64,000 bases of DNA from Liolophura sinensis (taxonomy: Eukaryota; Mollusca; Polyplacophora; Chitonida; Chitonidae), in NCBI RefSeq assembly GCF_032854445.1, contig NC_088298.1, positions 7,115,504-7,179,503 on the forward strand. The letters run 5' to 3'. Each line of letters opens with the position of its first letter. Position 1 is the first letter of the stretch. A program made the translations under genes and the position numbers. This document shows, piece by piece, positions 27,401 to 42,400 of the stretch. The notes beneath the pieces were generated by a model that did no database searches, was not told the DNA's origin, and saw only the letters and a program-made list of their open reading frames with translations.

Positions 27401-30400
27401 TGTATTTTGGCAATAGAGCTTATAGGCGGATCCTGGGCACATTTGAATGTCGCCACCGATCATAAGGGTAAGCAGTATCAGATACAGGTTGGGACACCTA
27501 CTACTTACTATCCCTTGGTGTGCCCCGCCTCTGGCCATGGGGCCTGTCCGCCATCGTGCATGAAAGGTTTGGTAGATAACGCAGGTCGACGAAATATCCT
27601 GATATCTTCCCCTAGGAGCAACGATTGTAAACAGGAACTTGTCGTCCTTATTCGTGTTTGATGCACCAAAATTCTCATTACAAGCAAGAGGCGTCGATAT
27701 TAGCAAACTGCAGAATATGTAGAGAGTGACACACACACAGTTGACCAGCCTGGCCGCCATTAATTACATAATGTGCTTTTTGGTATATTTATACGGGTTA
27801 AATTATATTTACGTTTAATTTATTTTTATTAGATACGTTTTTGACATTTATTTTTATTTATATTATATTTAATACAGGACACCTATCAATGCATAGGTTG
27901 CTATATGTATGATTTGGTTTTGATTGGTCGCTGTACTCAAGAATCATATGCCAGCTGTACTCTTCGAGGAGAATGAAAACCGGAATTTGGAAAGTGATTT
28001 GCGTGGTGTTTTCACCCCAAAGTGTGCCCCAGGTGCAGTTGTAAACCTGGCCATGGGAAGGCCTTCCAGCAACCTGTGGATGGTCGTGGGTTTCGCCCGG
28101 GCTATACACGGAGCACTCCCACGATAAGGTTGGCCGCCGTCGTATGAGTGAAATATTCTTGAGTACGGCGTATGAAACAAACCAAAATTTTTTTAAATAA
28201 ATGGAAATTGTGATATATATTTGCAAAGGCATAGAAATTCATAATCTTCTGCCAATCAAGTTAACAATGAATCTATGGCTATTTATATTTTAGATACATA
28301 TTTTTCACTGAGCTACTTGCCACCAGTAGATATCTGACGCATATGGCAATTCAGTTTTGTAAGTGGTGCAAAGATTGTATTTGTGCCCCGCTTCATGAAG
28401 TTTCTAAAATTCTACAAACCTCTTAAATCACCAGACAGAAGGTTAGATCAAAAATACACCTTTGCAAATGTCAGACAAGACTTTTGGTGAAGTCATGTCC
28501 AGTTTGACTTACAGTAGCAGTGTTTGTGTTATTATATGTCTTAGCAACAATCTTGAAGAGAGCAATTTTCACCACTCGTTATGTGGTTCTTTCTGTGCAA
28601 ATTATGAATTATGATTACCTCTGTTGTCAATTTTCTTTCTAACAGGTGTGTTCTACGTCATCGTTGAGCACGATTTATGAAACAAAGAGTCCCATTTTTG
28701 TCATGAATTTATCCTCTTATCCCACATCATCAGGATCCGATAGCTCTCTGATACTGGAGATTTTTATCACCGGCTATTTATCATTATCGGGGAGTTTCTA
28801 CGCCGCGAGCTCTTCAAACACCATTGAAATATTTACTCCCTTCGCAAAGTCAATCGGCCTACAGGAAGTCCCGTCGACATTACGTATTTACTGAACTTTT
28901 CCCTTGGGTCGCATTTCACAGCAGATCATTATAAACAGGAACTTCAGTTCCCCATGATGTGAAAATAATAGCCTTCGCCCATCATTAAGGGACTCTGACC
29001 TGTTTTAAAGCCTGACATGACTAAGTTAACCATCATGTAGGTGAGAACAGATGAGACGTTAATGTGTTTATCCTTTATATAAGGAAAATCGCTGTCATTT
29101 TCATCCATTTCGTCCCATAGCCCTTTCAAATAAAGCCCTGTTATCATGGAAGAATGTCTCTAGGACGATATTTTGGCTTGTTTTACAACCTTAAAATGCA
29201 TAAGTTTTAATTTTTTAATGAGGAGTGAATGAATATGGCATATGTCTTTCCGAAAATGTTGCCCCAAGAACATCTTTAGATGGTGTGGTTTTGGAACATT
29301 TAATGAAAAGAGACCGATTTCAAAAACATCGAGCACACACGAATGTGAGCTAAAACAATGAGAGCACATTCATACATTTCCATACAGATTATTGCTTGCT
29401 TTCTCAACTGTTCAAATGAATGCTCGTCGCTTTTCCGTATTCCTTTATGTACTTTAGCCCGTATTTGCCACATTTCCACATGTACGTTGGTCAATAACAC
29501 ACAACAATTCAGGCTGTCATAATAATAATAATAACATGTAAAATCAGAACCAAAAGGAAAAATCCAAAAACCACGTAAAATATGGACTGCAAAAGGACGT
29601 CTTTACACGAAAGTATCTGTTAAATATTTCATCACATCATCGCCAACGACGCTGTCAAATAATTCAGATACAGAGCCAACCATTCGTCTATTCTAGTCAT
29701 CGGGTCCACGTGACATATCTACATGTGTATTTTTTCGCCTTTTACGCCAAGGCTAACACCAGTTTGTGAGCCTACTACTTTCGCCCCGGGGACCCCACAG
29801 GACAGTTACTCGATAGTATTAAGTTTGTCAATGCAATACAACTGATTCTAGTTATCCACCAGCAGGTTTTTAGTAGAAGAAAGTTGATTTCAACTGGAAA
29901 GTGGACAGAAGACTAGACTGACCAGTTTGTGTAAGAAATCTCAAACTATCAAACTATTGTCACCGTCGTCGTTGCGCGGGTTTTTAAAAGTAAAGACCCC
30001 TTTCAAACGAAGTATGCAGGAAATGAAAGACCATTAAAAACTGTCCAGGAAAATAGTTGGTTTTATTTTGTTTAGAATTTGTTTAACCTAGTAAAATGCA
30101 TTTGAATATTTTATTTTAGGGTGGCGCTTTCTGACCACATTGGAACCAGTGACGTTACATAAGCTACATTTCACCATTCGTAATGCAGATACATAAAGAT
30201 CTGTGAATGCATTCGCTTATTTGACTTTGAAACAAATTATCTGAGGCAAAAAGTATAGATGTGACATAATTGATTCTGGGTCACAAAAGACCACCGCAGA
30301 AACTGATCTTTCAACACAATTTTACTCGGTTAGAAAAATTTCTACGAAAATAAATCCAATTATTTCCTTTACGTTTTTTAAGAGTCTTTCATTTAATATA

Positions 30401-33400
30401 TACTTCATTTCATATTAGTCTTTACTTTTAACGTAACTGCAATTTTCTTTTTCGGGCTTTATTTAAATCACCTAGCCCACCTGTGTGGCAAATCTTTACT
30501 GACGCATTGTTACAGATTTAAATATTACGAGCAAAACTTTATCAAACAGTATACTGCCATCAAAGCAAGTCCATCCAGAAGGTTGCTGCACTCGGGCAGT
30601 ACATATACTCGCAAACATTACGAACTACAAAGGCCCATGTGGTGCCGTGGGGTCACTCTGTAATTTCCGACCACCAGCCCGTTACTAATGCAGTCTCCTC
30701 TTCGACCCCGTCACGCTATCTGGAGTCTGGGTTTACATCAGATTGTTATACCTCCAATCCGATGTTGGAGATAATTCAATGATAACATGGATACATAAAC
30801 TATTGCATTTCCGTACAGAAATCTTCTGCTTTTTATGGTCTTATTGCTGTATCACATCACAAGCAGAAACACATCACATTCATTAAATATTAATTACTCT
30901 TTATAAGGAGGGATCAACGCTAGCAATTAAACATACACAACCAGATAGCTAATAACCGAAATGTCAGAGTACCTACCTCGCATCCTGAAGACTTGGAGTC
31001 AATCCCTTTATGGATAGGGCTCAAAATATTGACTTTATTTGTACTGCCATGTTTCCCGGTGTGCATCGTAATAACATGACCTATGACAGCTTGCTTGAAT
31101 ATAAATATTCTTGATAGTGTACTTCGATCGTTTTTGTTTTTCATCAGGTTTTGTATCGCTTTTTCGTGACGCACGGGTCACTCACCGTTCTGTGTACGTC
31201 AGGTATATTCTAATACCTCGTCAAACAAAAAATAAATATAATAGTACAAAATGCTGCACATGGGCGGCTAAATACAACAGATATTAATTGCTTTCGTGTG
31301 GATGCTTTCCAGTCATTTTGAGAACAATGATAAGCGAAGTATCCAAATAAAAATACAGGTGGTCGACCTGAAAAACAACATCCACTGTAAAATTCACCGT
31401 TTGTCAACTGTCACGCTATCGTCTCTGATCTGGTTTTACTTTCGATGCTGTACGTCTGTCACGCTATCGTCTCTGGTCAGGTTTTACTCTCTATGCTTTA
31501 CGTCTGTCACACTATCCTCTCTGGTCTGGTTTTACTCCCTATGCTGTACGTCTGTCACGCTATCGTCACTGGTCAGGTTTTACTCTCTATGCTGTACGTC
31601 TATCACGCTATCGTCTCTGGTCTGCTTTTATTCTCTATGCTGTACGTCCATTACGCTATTGTCTCTGGTCTCGTTTTACTCTCTATGCTGTACGTCTATC
31701 ACGCTATCGTCTCTGGTCTGCTTTTATTCTCTATGCTGTAGTCTGTTATATTGAATTAAGCATAAACCAGGATTCTGTTATAAGGTCAAAATAACTGAAG
31801 TAAATTGAAAACAGGTCGTATTTCACTGCTTACGTATGACTAGTTTCCAATTATCACACCGTCGTTGCTGCTCGGCTTCGTACTCGGTCTACACTCATAC
31901 TGCCTGATAGGGTACGACTAGAATTGTGAGCAACATTAAAGACGCGTTCTATCAGAATAACATGATAATATCCCAGTCTGCAATTTGCGGTTTAGCGATG
32001 ATTGACACCAGTCATGAGTAAACAGAAGTAATTATCTGACGCACGCCTTTCACTGCTTTCTTGTCTTTCACTGATACCGGTTGCAAGTTAGTTAGCACGT
32101 ATTGTATGTCCTTTAATTAAATGGGTAGCTTCTGTGGTCTAGTGGTTAGAGCGTCCAGCTCGATGTTGGGAGACCCCGATCAGAAGCCTTTACACCAAAA
32201 ACTTTAAAAATGGTACTTCCTAATGTCTCGCTTGGCGCTCCTTACTGAGACGCTTCAGCAACGAAACATGACTGTTTTTCCTGGTGTCTGTATAATGTGA
32301 CTGGGTGGGGCCTAATGGCTGCCCTTTGGGGGCATGGACTAGCCCTGTCGGAAGAAAACACAGGATATATACACACACCCAATGACGTCATTTGACTAAA
32401 ACTTTTTAAGAAGGAATTTAAACACCAAATATACTTACAAACATACATTTAAATCAGTGGGTAGTGCTTACAGATTTGGGCCTGAATGCATAGAAGTGGA
32501 CTAAGGCAGGAATGGCTTATTCCAGGTATAGCTCCTTTGTTACACTTCATTGGGTGAGAATAAAGCTGGTTTACGTAAAACTGGTGCAACGTTACTCCTC
32601 GAATAAGACAGTGTTATGCATCAGGACGGAATCTAGGCGTCAAAACAGACACTCGTATATCATGTCAACCAAAATAGGCTTTTCAGGTCAATACTTGCAA
32701 GAATCAATAGTTTAACTTATGTAAGTTATACCTCTCATAGAGTAACTTTAAGGAATGGAATATCTTTTAAATCGTTGATGACGATACCGTAGTTGACAGT
32801 ATCGTCAAACTGCTGTCCTGATGTTGACATAAGGTGTTTCAATGACAGGTAACAACACTCCTTCTCGCCATTTGCACTTCAGTCCCACAGAATACAGCTA
32901 CACCGTGGAATAAGCTTTTTCTCCGTATAATCACTCGTTATATGCATACCGGTTTTCCTGTACCACGAAGAGGCGAATAAGGATTTTCTCAGAATACTGT
33001 AATGGTCTATTTTATTGGTGCTTTACGCCGTACTCAAGAATAGTTCACTTATACGACGGCGGTCAGCATTAAAGCGCGACTGAGATACTTGTTTAATTCT
33101 CATGTGACCTGGAACTCATTCACGGACAACGAATTTAAACTTTGATATGGAATTCATGCCTGGGATATTCATTGTCTACCCAGCATCATTGAAAACTGAT
33201 GACCGCTTCTCTCGTGTGTGTTACTGGCTTTATTTTTTATTTGTATAATTTCTTACATACCTTTGTCTTTGTGAGTTAGTGTTAAACGTTGTTTTGGAAA
33301 TGGGTCTTGCGATTATCGACTTGGGACGCCTTTTACCGACTACGAATGGTATATGAATGTCGCACTTGACTCTTATATTTATGGCAACAGGAAACCGTAA

Positions 33401-36400
33401 AGAGCCCGGGGTACCATACGTATGTTTCTGCCAGACCTTCACACGTACGCAAATAGCCTGACGTACAGGATAGCTATTCCCTTTGATGCATTTGGCCCCT
33501 GGTGTTTATTAAAATTATCTACCACATAGAAACAAGGTCACATGTATAACAAACCCATCTCTTGAAATTGGGAATGTCCTGTTTGGTGGTATGTGAATGT
33601 GAAACAAATTATTTTATTCAGCGTTTGCGCGTAGAGAGGGCAACATTTATTACATTTTCAGTTTTAATTTTATTAACAAAATTGTCCAGATTAAAATCTG
33701 ACGTTTACGAGTTCAACTAAAGGTTCCTCTGCAGAAATTTATATTGAGCCAGTATCACTTTTAAATGGATGCATACAAAGGTTTATTGTTATTAAGATAA
33801 CACAGTCGTGATTAAACAAGTTACTCAAACTGACAGATGAGCGCCTCGCCCACCCTATGTTGTTACTATTCCTCACAGTGAAGAAGGAACAATGTACGAT
33901 TTCACTGCCCGCTGCCGTGTTGTGGGAAATTATATTTTGGAAGATGAAGCAAATGAAAGAGATTAAATCCTTACGCATACACGCGATGAAAAGGTCAGCA
34001 AAATCATTTGCTTGTTGAAAGATGAAGCAAATAAATTCATGAGTGAGATATAACTCTGCAAGATCATTTATTAGAATGCTTAGAAGTCCGCAAATTCATT
34101 TGTTTCTTTTCTATTCCAGACGGAACAATTGGTGTTCTTATGGGTGTTGTTTATTTTCATCGTCGTTGGAAATGGGTCTGTGCTCGCCGCTATTAGCCTG
34201 TCAGAAACTGGAAAAAGGACCCGCATGAACTATTTCATTATGCATCTGGCCATAGCAGGTAGGTTGATGTCAGCTGCTATGATTTATTTATTTATCTATT
34301 TATTTATTTATTTGACTGGTGTTTTACGCCGTACTCTAGAATATTTCACTTCTATGACGACGACGAGCATTATGGTGTGAGGAAATCGGGCAGATCCCAG
34401 GGGAAACCCTCAATCATTCGCAGGTAGCTGACAGACCTTCCCACGCAGGGCTGAGAAGAGTCAGCATGACAACTGCTATGATGGGGCCTTCCTGAACCCC
34501 ATGTTGTAATAGATCATCCGACAGTCGCACTCAGTATTGTCACTGTCTGGATAACGAGCTCCGAACAAACCTTGTTACACAAACATTGACGTTGCATATT
34601 CTGGGCGACTAAGTCAAGTCGGTATTCAAAGTGCCATGCTAGAAAATTATTTGTCAATAACAAAATATGTATCTCAGTTGGGCGCTTTGGTTGCAACCGT
34701 CCATATATCTAACATGGAGATCTAATTCAACACGATGAATACACCGGCCCTAGCCCCGGTTTACGCGAAGTTAGACACAAACATGAAACAGAGCGCCACA
34801 GATTCCAAACGCTCTGTTCATATATAATTACAAGAAAATTACACTCAATGTAAAACTTAAGAAACTTGAAGCGACGTTGATTTAAATCGTCACACAACAC
34901 GAAGGAACTAATAAATACTACAAGGCGACATATGTACACACAACACGCAGGAACCTTCGGTATATTGTTGTCCAAGTAATGATAATTCACAATGTCAAAA
35001 TTGAAACTGTCCCTTTTGTCTGCGAGAGATGAAACTCTTTGGGCCTTTGTACAGGTCCAGATAAGATGTACTATCTAGACAATCTGTGATTTCCTTTAAA
35101 TTCAGCGAAGGTGGGTAACTATTTCTCATAGCCTTTGCAATATCCGAATCGTTGAAAGCCAACAGATCATCAATCTAAAGTTCAGTGAATGGGAAAGATT
35201 TCTAGTTTCTCCATGTAGTCGTATTCACATAAGAACAGGTATAGGTCGGCCTAAATGGGGGCACAGTTTGTACCCATCGGAATATCTGGTTTCCCCGAAT
35301 TTCACATAGATGTTATTAATGAGTAATTCATGTAACTCGATGATCTTGGAAACCTCCCATGAATGGTAATCCTTTTATGTGATGAAACTGGGGAAGGCTT
35401 TGTTTTCGCTGACGTTAATATAGCGGTTAGCGGTTTTATTAAACCGAAATAATTAGTGATGAAATGATATCTATTATATCCGTGTGCGGAATCCCAAGTA
35501 GATATGCCCTTATACGGTATGTGTATTAGAGCATCTCGTTCTACAGTGAGACGTTTGAAATTAAGTATCCACATACAGCTGACGTCTGAATTTTTGCAGT
35601 TGTACAACAGTACGTTCCGAAATTACTACGTCTGGTAGTGCCTTCGTTAAGAGAGTTGATACAAGTTTCGTGGTGACCCCACAATAAAGCGGGAATCCTG
35701 TAAAGTTGTGGTATATCAGTGTGACGGGAAGTACGAATATACTCCTTTGCTTGAGAAAGGACTGATGTCTTTTAAATAGTGCCTCCAGAGTATAGGTCGT
35801 TATGGAATATTTTGATGTTGCTGCAGTTGTTGGGATATTAAGCTCCTCCACAAGAACCTGATAGTAATAATTCTTCCAGACAAATATATTATTAGGGGCT
35901 TTAACCGGAGTAACAATAACGTATTTTCTCCGAAGACCATCAGGTACATTTCGCGCGGTAGGCGCCTTCGAACTTGCTTGGCTGTATAATGAGCATTAGT
36001 ATTAATATGGCGGATTGAATACGCAACGTTTCTTAACTAGCTGAATCCAAGTGTCAAGGACCGAAGGTTCTACCTTCTCCCGTGTAGACCATTTATTTGC
36101 AAAATTTTCAAGCGCTGAAAGGACTATCTTATAATTAGCTCTCATATTTATCTTTCTCGGCTTTTACTTCGGACCTCTCCCAAACAGCTTTCGCAGATTT
36201 TCATTGCTTACTATATCAAGGTATCCGTCATGACATGTTGACAAGAACTGTAAGTGAAGTCTGACGATTCAGTCATAACTGTATCTACCAGCTGAACGAT
36301 AAGACATGAAAGTCTTTCCCGTACTTATATATCTTGGATGCGATTGTTTTTGTATATTGGTAGGAAATGCGTGGGGCTGTCGTAATTTGAAATAATTCGG

Positions 36401-39400
36401 TACAGCGTTGCGTACCTCTGGATCATCTAAAAGCCGTGGAAGGTTGATTGAATCAAGACCGCTATGTAGGTACTTTTATTTCAGGAACAGCCTATTTTTA
36501 GCAGTCTGAACTGTTCTCGATGGTAACCTGGACAAAATTTATTTATTTCATTAGTGTTTTACGCCGCGTTCAAGAATATTTCACTTATACGACGTCGGCT
36601 AGCATTATGATGGAAGGAAACAGGTCATAATAGTTCCCTGATTTTCCAGTTGACATCGAAAACAGTATGCTTTGAAGAGGAATAAACGATATCTATTATT
36701 TGAATGCTGAAGTCGTCTCAGCCATTGTCGGAGGCAGAAAATGTTTGCCTGTTATAAGCAACTGTTTTCCCCAGACTGATTTTCTGTGGCCATTTACTCC
36801 TAGATGTAATTTCTGGGTCGCCTTATCAACGTACTGTTGTCAGAACTTTTTGCATGAAACCAAATAAATGCAATACGATGATTTACAACCAAAATTAACA
36901 TACGACTGACGAGTCAGAGATGAACGAATGTTATCTCAGGTATTTAGGAGTGGACATTTTAGACAGTTCCTATTTCCACACTTAATCGTTTAATCGTATT
37001 TTACATGATTTTGTTTGAATCCCTTGTTTTGCCCTGTGATATAAATCAGGCACCGGATGGAAATTGGCCTTAGTGCTGTGAAACCGTTTGGTGGCTGGCC
37101 CTGTGACTCGGCACCATAATTCACAGCGTTAGTCTCATCATTATGTCTAGCACAAATGCTAGAGTACAAGATATATATGTGACGAAGCGATAACGTGTGA
37201 AAGGAAACATACCACATGACGACACAGGTATCTGTACAAAATCTGCGAGGTTAAATTCAGCTTCATGAAATGTAGTATTCGAAATAAAATTCAATTTGAG
37301 ACAATAAAAAAAGATAAATAATCTCAGGTGAACATCTCGAAACCCGATGGACCAGTAAACAATTCATACAGGTTTTCGAAACGGCCGGAGGCATTCAGTC
37401 AACACGAGAATCAGATATAAAATACAGTATTATTAATTATATCTCTGAGACACTTGATGGATGACACGAATTACGGACAAGTTTTAACTGTAATTTAATC
37501 GATTAGATGCATGGAAAGTGACTGACAAGTTTAAATGCAAATGTGCTTAATATCCAGATTGACTTGCAGGTCATTCAAAACGCCATAACAGTATTGCTCA
37601 GTCTCTGCAAGATTCCGTCCTATTGTCCCACTTTATATACTTTCTTACTTCTTTGGTGGTTTGTGTTATATGTCGTTTTGGGTATTATTGACCTGGAATT
37701 CCTTATGAGTCAACGGCTGGTATACGAATATCTGCTTGGACGCATATATTCTGAACGATTACCATGCCCTGTCGTTATCAGCTTAACCGTATTGCTTATT
37801 CATATCACATTCATAGAATCGGGAAATGTCAATATATATCGGAATGTCTGCTACCTCTTTTGAGTAGTACGCAGAATACTCACCAATATTTTGATAAGAG
37901 GTTGGGACTGGGATCGTATCTAATGAAAATTTCCATGAACACATCTCGATATTCTGAGTAGTTTATCAACATCTCCGTGAACTACTGATTAAAGACGACT
38001 GCCATGTAACATGACTGGTTATTTAAAATTAAGAAAAAATCATTCAGTAAAGTCAGACGAGGTCATTTGAAGAGCCAAGGATAGCTATTCTAAATAGCGC
38101 GTGGCTTACTCTTGAAAAGCCTTGTGTAGCTATGTGGTAAAATTTTGGTGTATTTTTGTACACAGTTGCTTTTATAGAGCAAAACGTGACAAACACCAGC
38201 TTAAATAGATTTTCCCCTGGTTGACTGGGACAACACATTGTAGCTCGGCTTCTCCTGGATGCAATGTTTTGTAGTCCTTGTCAACAATGGTTTAACCTAT
38301 ACGTAGATTTTCAAACTTTCTCGAAAGCAATGGTTTGTGCCAAATACATCAGCCGATAATTGACCATGACGAACATCGGCGTACATGATGTCATCTCTTC
38401 ACAATTGCTTTCACCGGAATGGAAAGTAACGTTGTTACAACAGCTTCCACCGAGCGTTTTGCATGCGCTAAGGGGAGTCTTACCATAAAATGTATGGTCT
38501 TTCGTCGCCTTTTTGGTAAAACCAAAATGGTCGGGGGTTAAAGAATATATTACTCCTGAACAGTCCTAGGAATTGATGGACCGTTAAACGTTAACACTCC
38601 TTTCTCGCAGTCTCAAAAGAAGAGCTGGAAATGAGTTGTGTGTGTGGGGGGGGGGGTGGGGGGGGGGGGGTTCTTCTAAATACCCCATGATTAATTTTAT
38701 GGACTCGGCATTTAGAAGGAAGAGTGAACATTTTCCTTTAGAGCAGTTTCACCCCGAGCGATTGCTCTTCCTAAGTTTGACGTCGATCGATTAATTTTCG
38801 TATGGTTTTCTGTACTGTGTTAAATGCTATACTGAATGCTTAATTAGTTTTCAAACTTAAACGTCTACTTAGTGGATGCATCACACAGACATGCACGACC
38901 GCTGCCCGAGGCAAACTTTGAATTCGCTCATGTTTTTCTCGTCTGATTTGAAAGTCAAAATCCGTTTTGCGTAAAGACCGTAGCTCCAGGATATCTGGGC
39001 AAATCACCAATGTTATAAAACAGTTACATTATGCTTTTCATATCTCTGAAATGGAACCTGTGTTTTCTGAGGTAATAGCAACCGCATCTCCACTCGTCTC
39101 CATTATCGAAGGGGCCTCCGTGGCTCAGTCGGTTAGCGCGCTAGCGCAGCGTAATGACCCAGAAGCCTCTCACCAATGCGGTCGCTGTGAGTTCAAGTCC
39201 AGCTCATGCTGGCTTCCTCTCCGGCCGTAAGTGGGAAGGTCTGGCAGCAACCTGCGGATGGTCGTGGGTTTCCCCCGGGCTGTGCCCGTTTCCCACCCAC
39301 CATAATGCTGGCCGCCGTCGTATAAGTGAAGTATTCTTGGGCACGGCGTAAAACACCAATCAAAAAAAAAAAAAAAAAAAAAAAAAATCCATTATTGACA

Positions 39401-42400
39401 GCAAGGTGACGTCATCTTTTACCCTAGCTCTCTATCGTTGAAGGTAATTCGCGTATAATAGTCATAGTCGTATAATATTTCATTTAAACGACGCTTCCTT
39501 CATTATGGTGGCAGGAAACCCGGGGGAAACCCACGACCATCCGCAGGTGGCTGGCAGGTGGCTGGAGATCGGCGATGAAGGACTAAGTGATAAATAGCCT
39601 TCTCGGAAATTGGGCATACTGGAAGGACATTTCTTCTACTGCTTGAACTGTTCATAGAGCCGGCCTACTATATCATTTGTACAGTTTACAATTAGCCTGG
39701 GGTATTTCTGGTTCAGGTCGTAGCTTCCAGAGGGGTTGTGCTGGTACGGTAAATTCATACCCCTATTAAATGTTTACAAAATTACAATAGGATTGTTGTA
39801 CAACTGGATTCATGATCAATTCTGACACAAATGGAAATAAATCTAAGTACCACTGAGGCTGATCGAGACATTCGACTGTCGCTGGCATATATGCTTCCGT
39901 TATGTAACGGTGGCTTCAAAGATGAGAGCACTGCTGACCTAGTTATTGCGGACGTCAGAGAAAGCACCTCAGCTCAAACACGTTTCAATAACTTTGCTGT
40001 ATTTTACAGAAAAAAACAAAGCGAAAAAACAAAAGACAAAATTTAAATCCTTCAGTTCTAATAAATTCAGAGAAAAATTATATCATAAGATTAAATCAAT
40101 TTTAAGCATTGTCCCATAAAGCTTAGGTATCCCATTTATCACTGACTCGGCTATTTGTTATTTAGCAACTGCATGCTGACTAACGCTAACATGAACGACA
40201 AATATGTATTTGTATAATTTGAACAGAGTGTGTATGTGTACCTAAGGTCTGCTGGAAAGATAAATGCTGTTTGAGCCGAGACAATATGCTGCTTCCTGAC
40301 ATTAATTGTGATACCGTCGCTGAATATTACACGGCTTGTAAAAATCGTCTGAGGTGATCCGTAAAATGATACAGATCTGTCCAACAACACAATGTTAACT
40401 GGCCTTTCTTCTACACGTAAATAAATCGTTGTAAACGATTTCAAAATGATGTCTAATGCAGTAGTCCTATGTTATACGTCACTTCATGGAATGAAATGGT
40501 AAAGGCTCTGTCACAGCTTAGGCCGCGCAATCTGATAGCAACGCGTTTGATTGGATAAATTCTTCAAGATGGCTGCTTCGATTCACACCAGCCGTTTGTG
40601 TAGTATTGCCATTTTGTTCTACATGTTATTCGATGAAATCTCATTAAAATAATAAAGTGCGATAGTTTTTAGAAAAGCGTTCTATTGAAATAGGTTTTCA
40701 CTAGTTGCTGTTGTGTCCATTAACAATTTTTCAGTCATATGACGACGAAGGAGCCCTTAAGAGTCCATGTAATGTCTCCCAGCAGGACAGATTTTCACCT
40801 CTCTTGTATCTAGTGCTGCTTCACTGAAACGATTTACCGAAGGCAAGTAAGCCGCCAAACCTGAGCCGTTATACTGATACGGGTCAAACCAGTTGTTTCA
40901 CTTCCCGTTAATCCTTAACGCCAAGCGAGGAAGCTACAACTTCTTCTTTTAAAGTCATACGTGTCATCCGACCCAGGTTTGACCCTGGATCTCCCGCCCC
41001 TGAAGCGGACGGTCGCTTGTTGCTTGAACTACCTTCTGACACAACTGAGTTTCCTCCCGGCTCTGCCCGGTTTCCTTCACCTTCATTCTGATGGCCATCG
41101 CATAAACGAATCATTCCTGAGTACGACGTAAAACACTCATGAATAAATAAATACTGAAACCCTTGTCGTTGAAATTTATTTACAATATGTGGTTAGCGTT
41201 ATAACGCTATACTCGTTGGCGATCGTTTTTGTTGGTTTGAGTAAACCCCATTACTGCTACATCCTCTCCCTTTTCTTATTAATCAGTAATATACTTCTTT
41301 GTAACAAAGTTATTTATAATGTCTGCTAATGTGATGACTGTATAGCAGTTTGGGTAATTCCAGCCCAGAATCGTCCAATAAATTGTAATTAACATCACTG
41401 CATTTTTACTTTATTGTGGTTAAGGTGATGTGCTAGGGGATGGAAAATTGCGAAAATGCACGCATTTTTATGAACGTTTAGAATCCTAATTGAGGTAACT
41501 TGACTAGAGGCCTGTTTTCACCGGTTACGTGAGATCAGTGACAACTATCACACTGTCGTCGCTGATCTGGCTGTATTCACCAATGTGTTATATTATACGC
41601 ATTTGATGAACCAAAGTGATAAGCATAACAGCTCAGCGCAATGAACCAGAGGCCTGTCACCAAGGCAGTCGCTCTGTGTTCAAGTCCAGTTCATGCTGGC
41701 TTCCTCTACGACCGTACGTGGGAAGGTCTGGCAGTAGCCTGCGGATGGTCATGTGTTTCCCCAGGTATGATGTGTGATATGCCCTGTTTCCATCCACCAT
41801 AATGCTGGTCGCCATCGTATAAGTGAAATGTTCTTGAGTACGGCGTAAAATACCAGTCAAATCCAGTATCATATTAAGCGTGCATTCCGTAATTTATTCC
41901 TTTGCAGACTTGTCCGCAGGCCTGGTAAATGTTTTGACAGACATTGTGTGGAAAACAACCGTGGAGTGGTACGCCGGAAACATAATCTGCAAAATTGTCC
42001 GTTACTGTCAGGTGAGAATTACCCATGGCAAGACAAGTAGTCCCAGATTCCATTGGGTGTCCTGATCTTAATTCCTAGAACGTGACGGAGATCGTTTGAC
42101 AAAGTGTTTTGCTTGAAAAATTTCTTCCCCAAGATCTCCAAAATATTTATTGGGCAAAATATTCATGTATTTATTTCATTGGTGTTTTACACCGCACTGA
42201 AGAATAACTCACTTATACGACGGGCCCAGCATTGTGGTGGTAGGAAACATAGCAGAACCCTGGGGAAACCCACGACCATCCGTACGTTGCTGACAGACCT
42301 TCACACACTAGGACGGCAGCATGAACCTGACTAGAACTCAGAGCGATCGTATTGGTTAGAGCCTTCTGGGTCATTGCGTCTTGCTGGCGCGCTAACCACC

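Noticed and set aside
31296-31754. 152-codon + strand ORF with a repeating [16 protein letters not shown] pattern
   Set aside because: It is a by-product of the 48-bp minisatellite, whose unit is divisible by three; no start context, domain or conserved flank.
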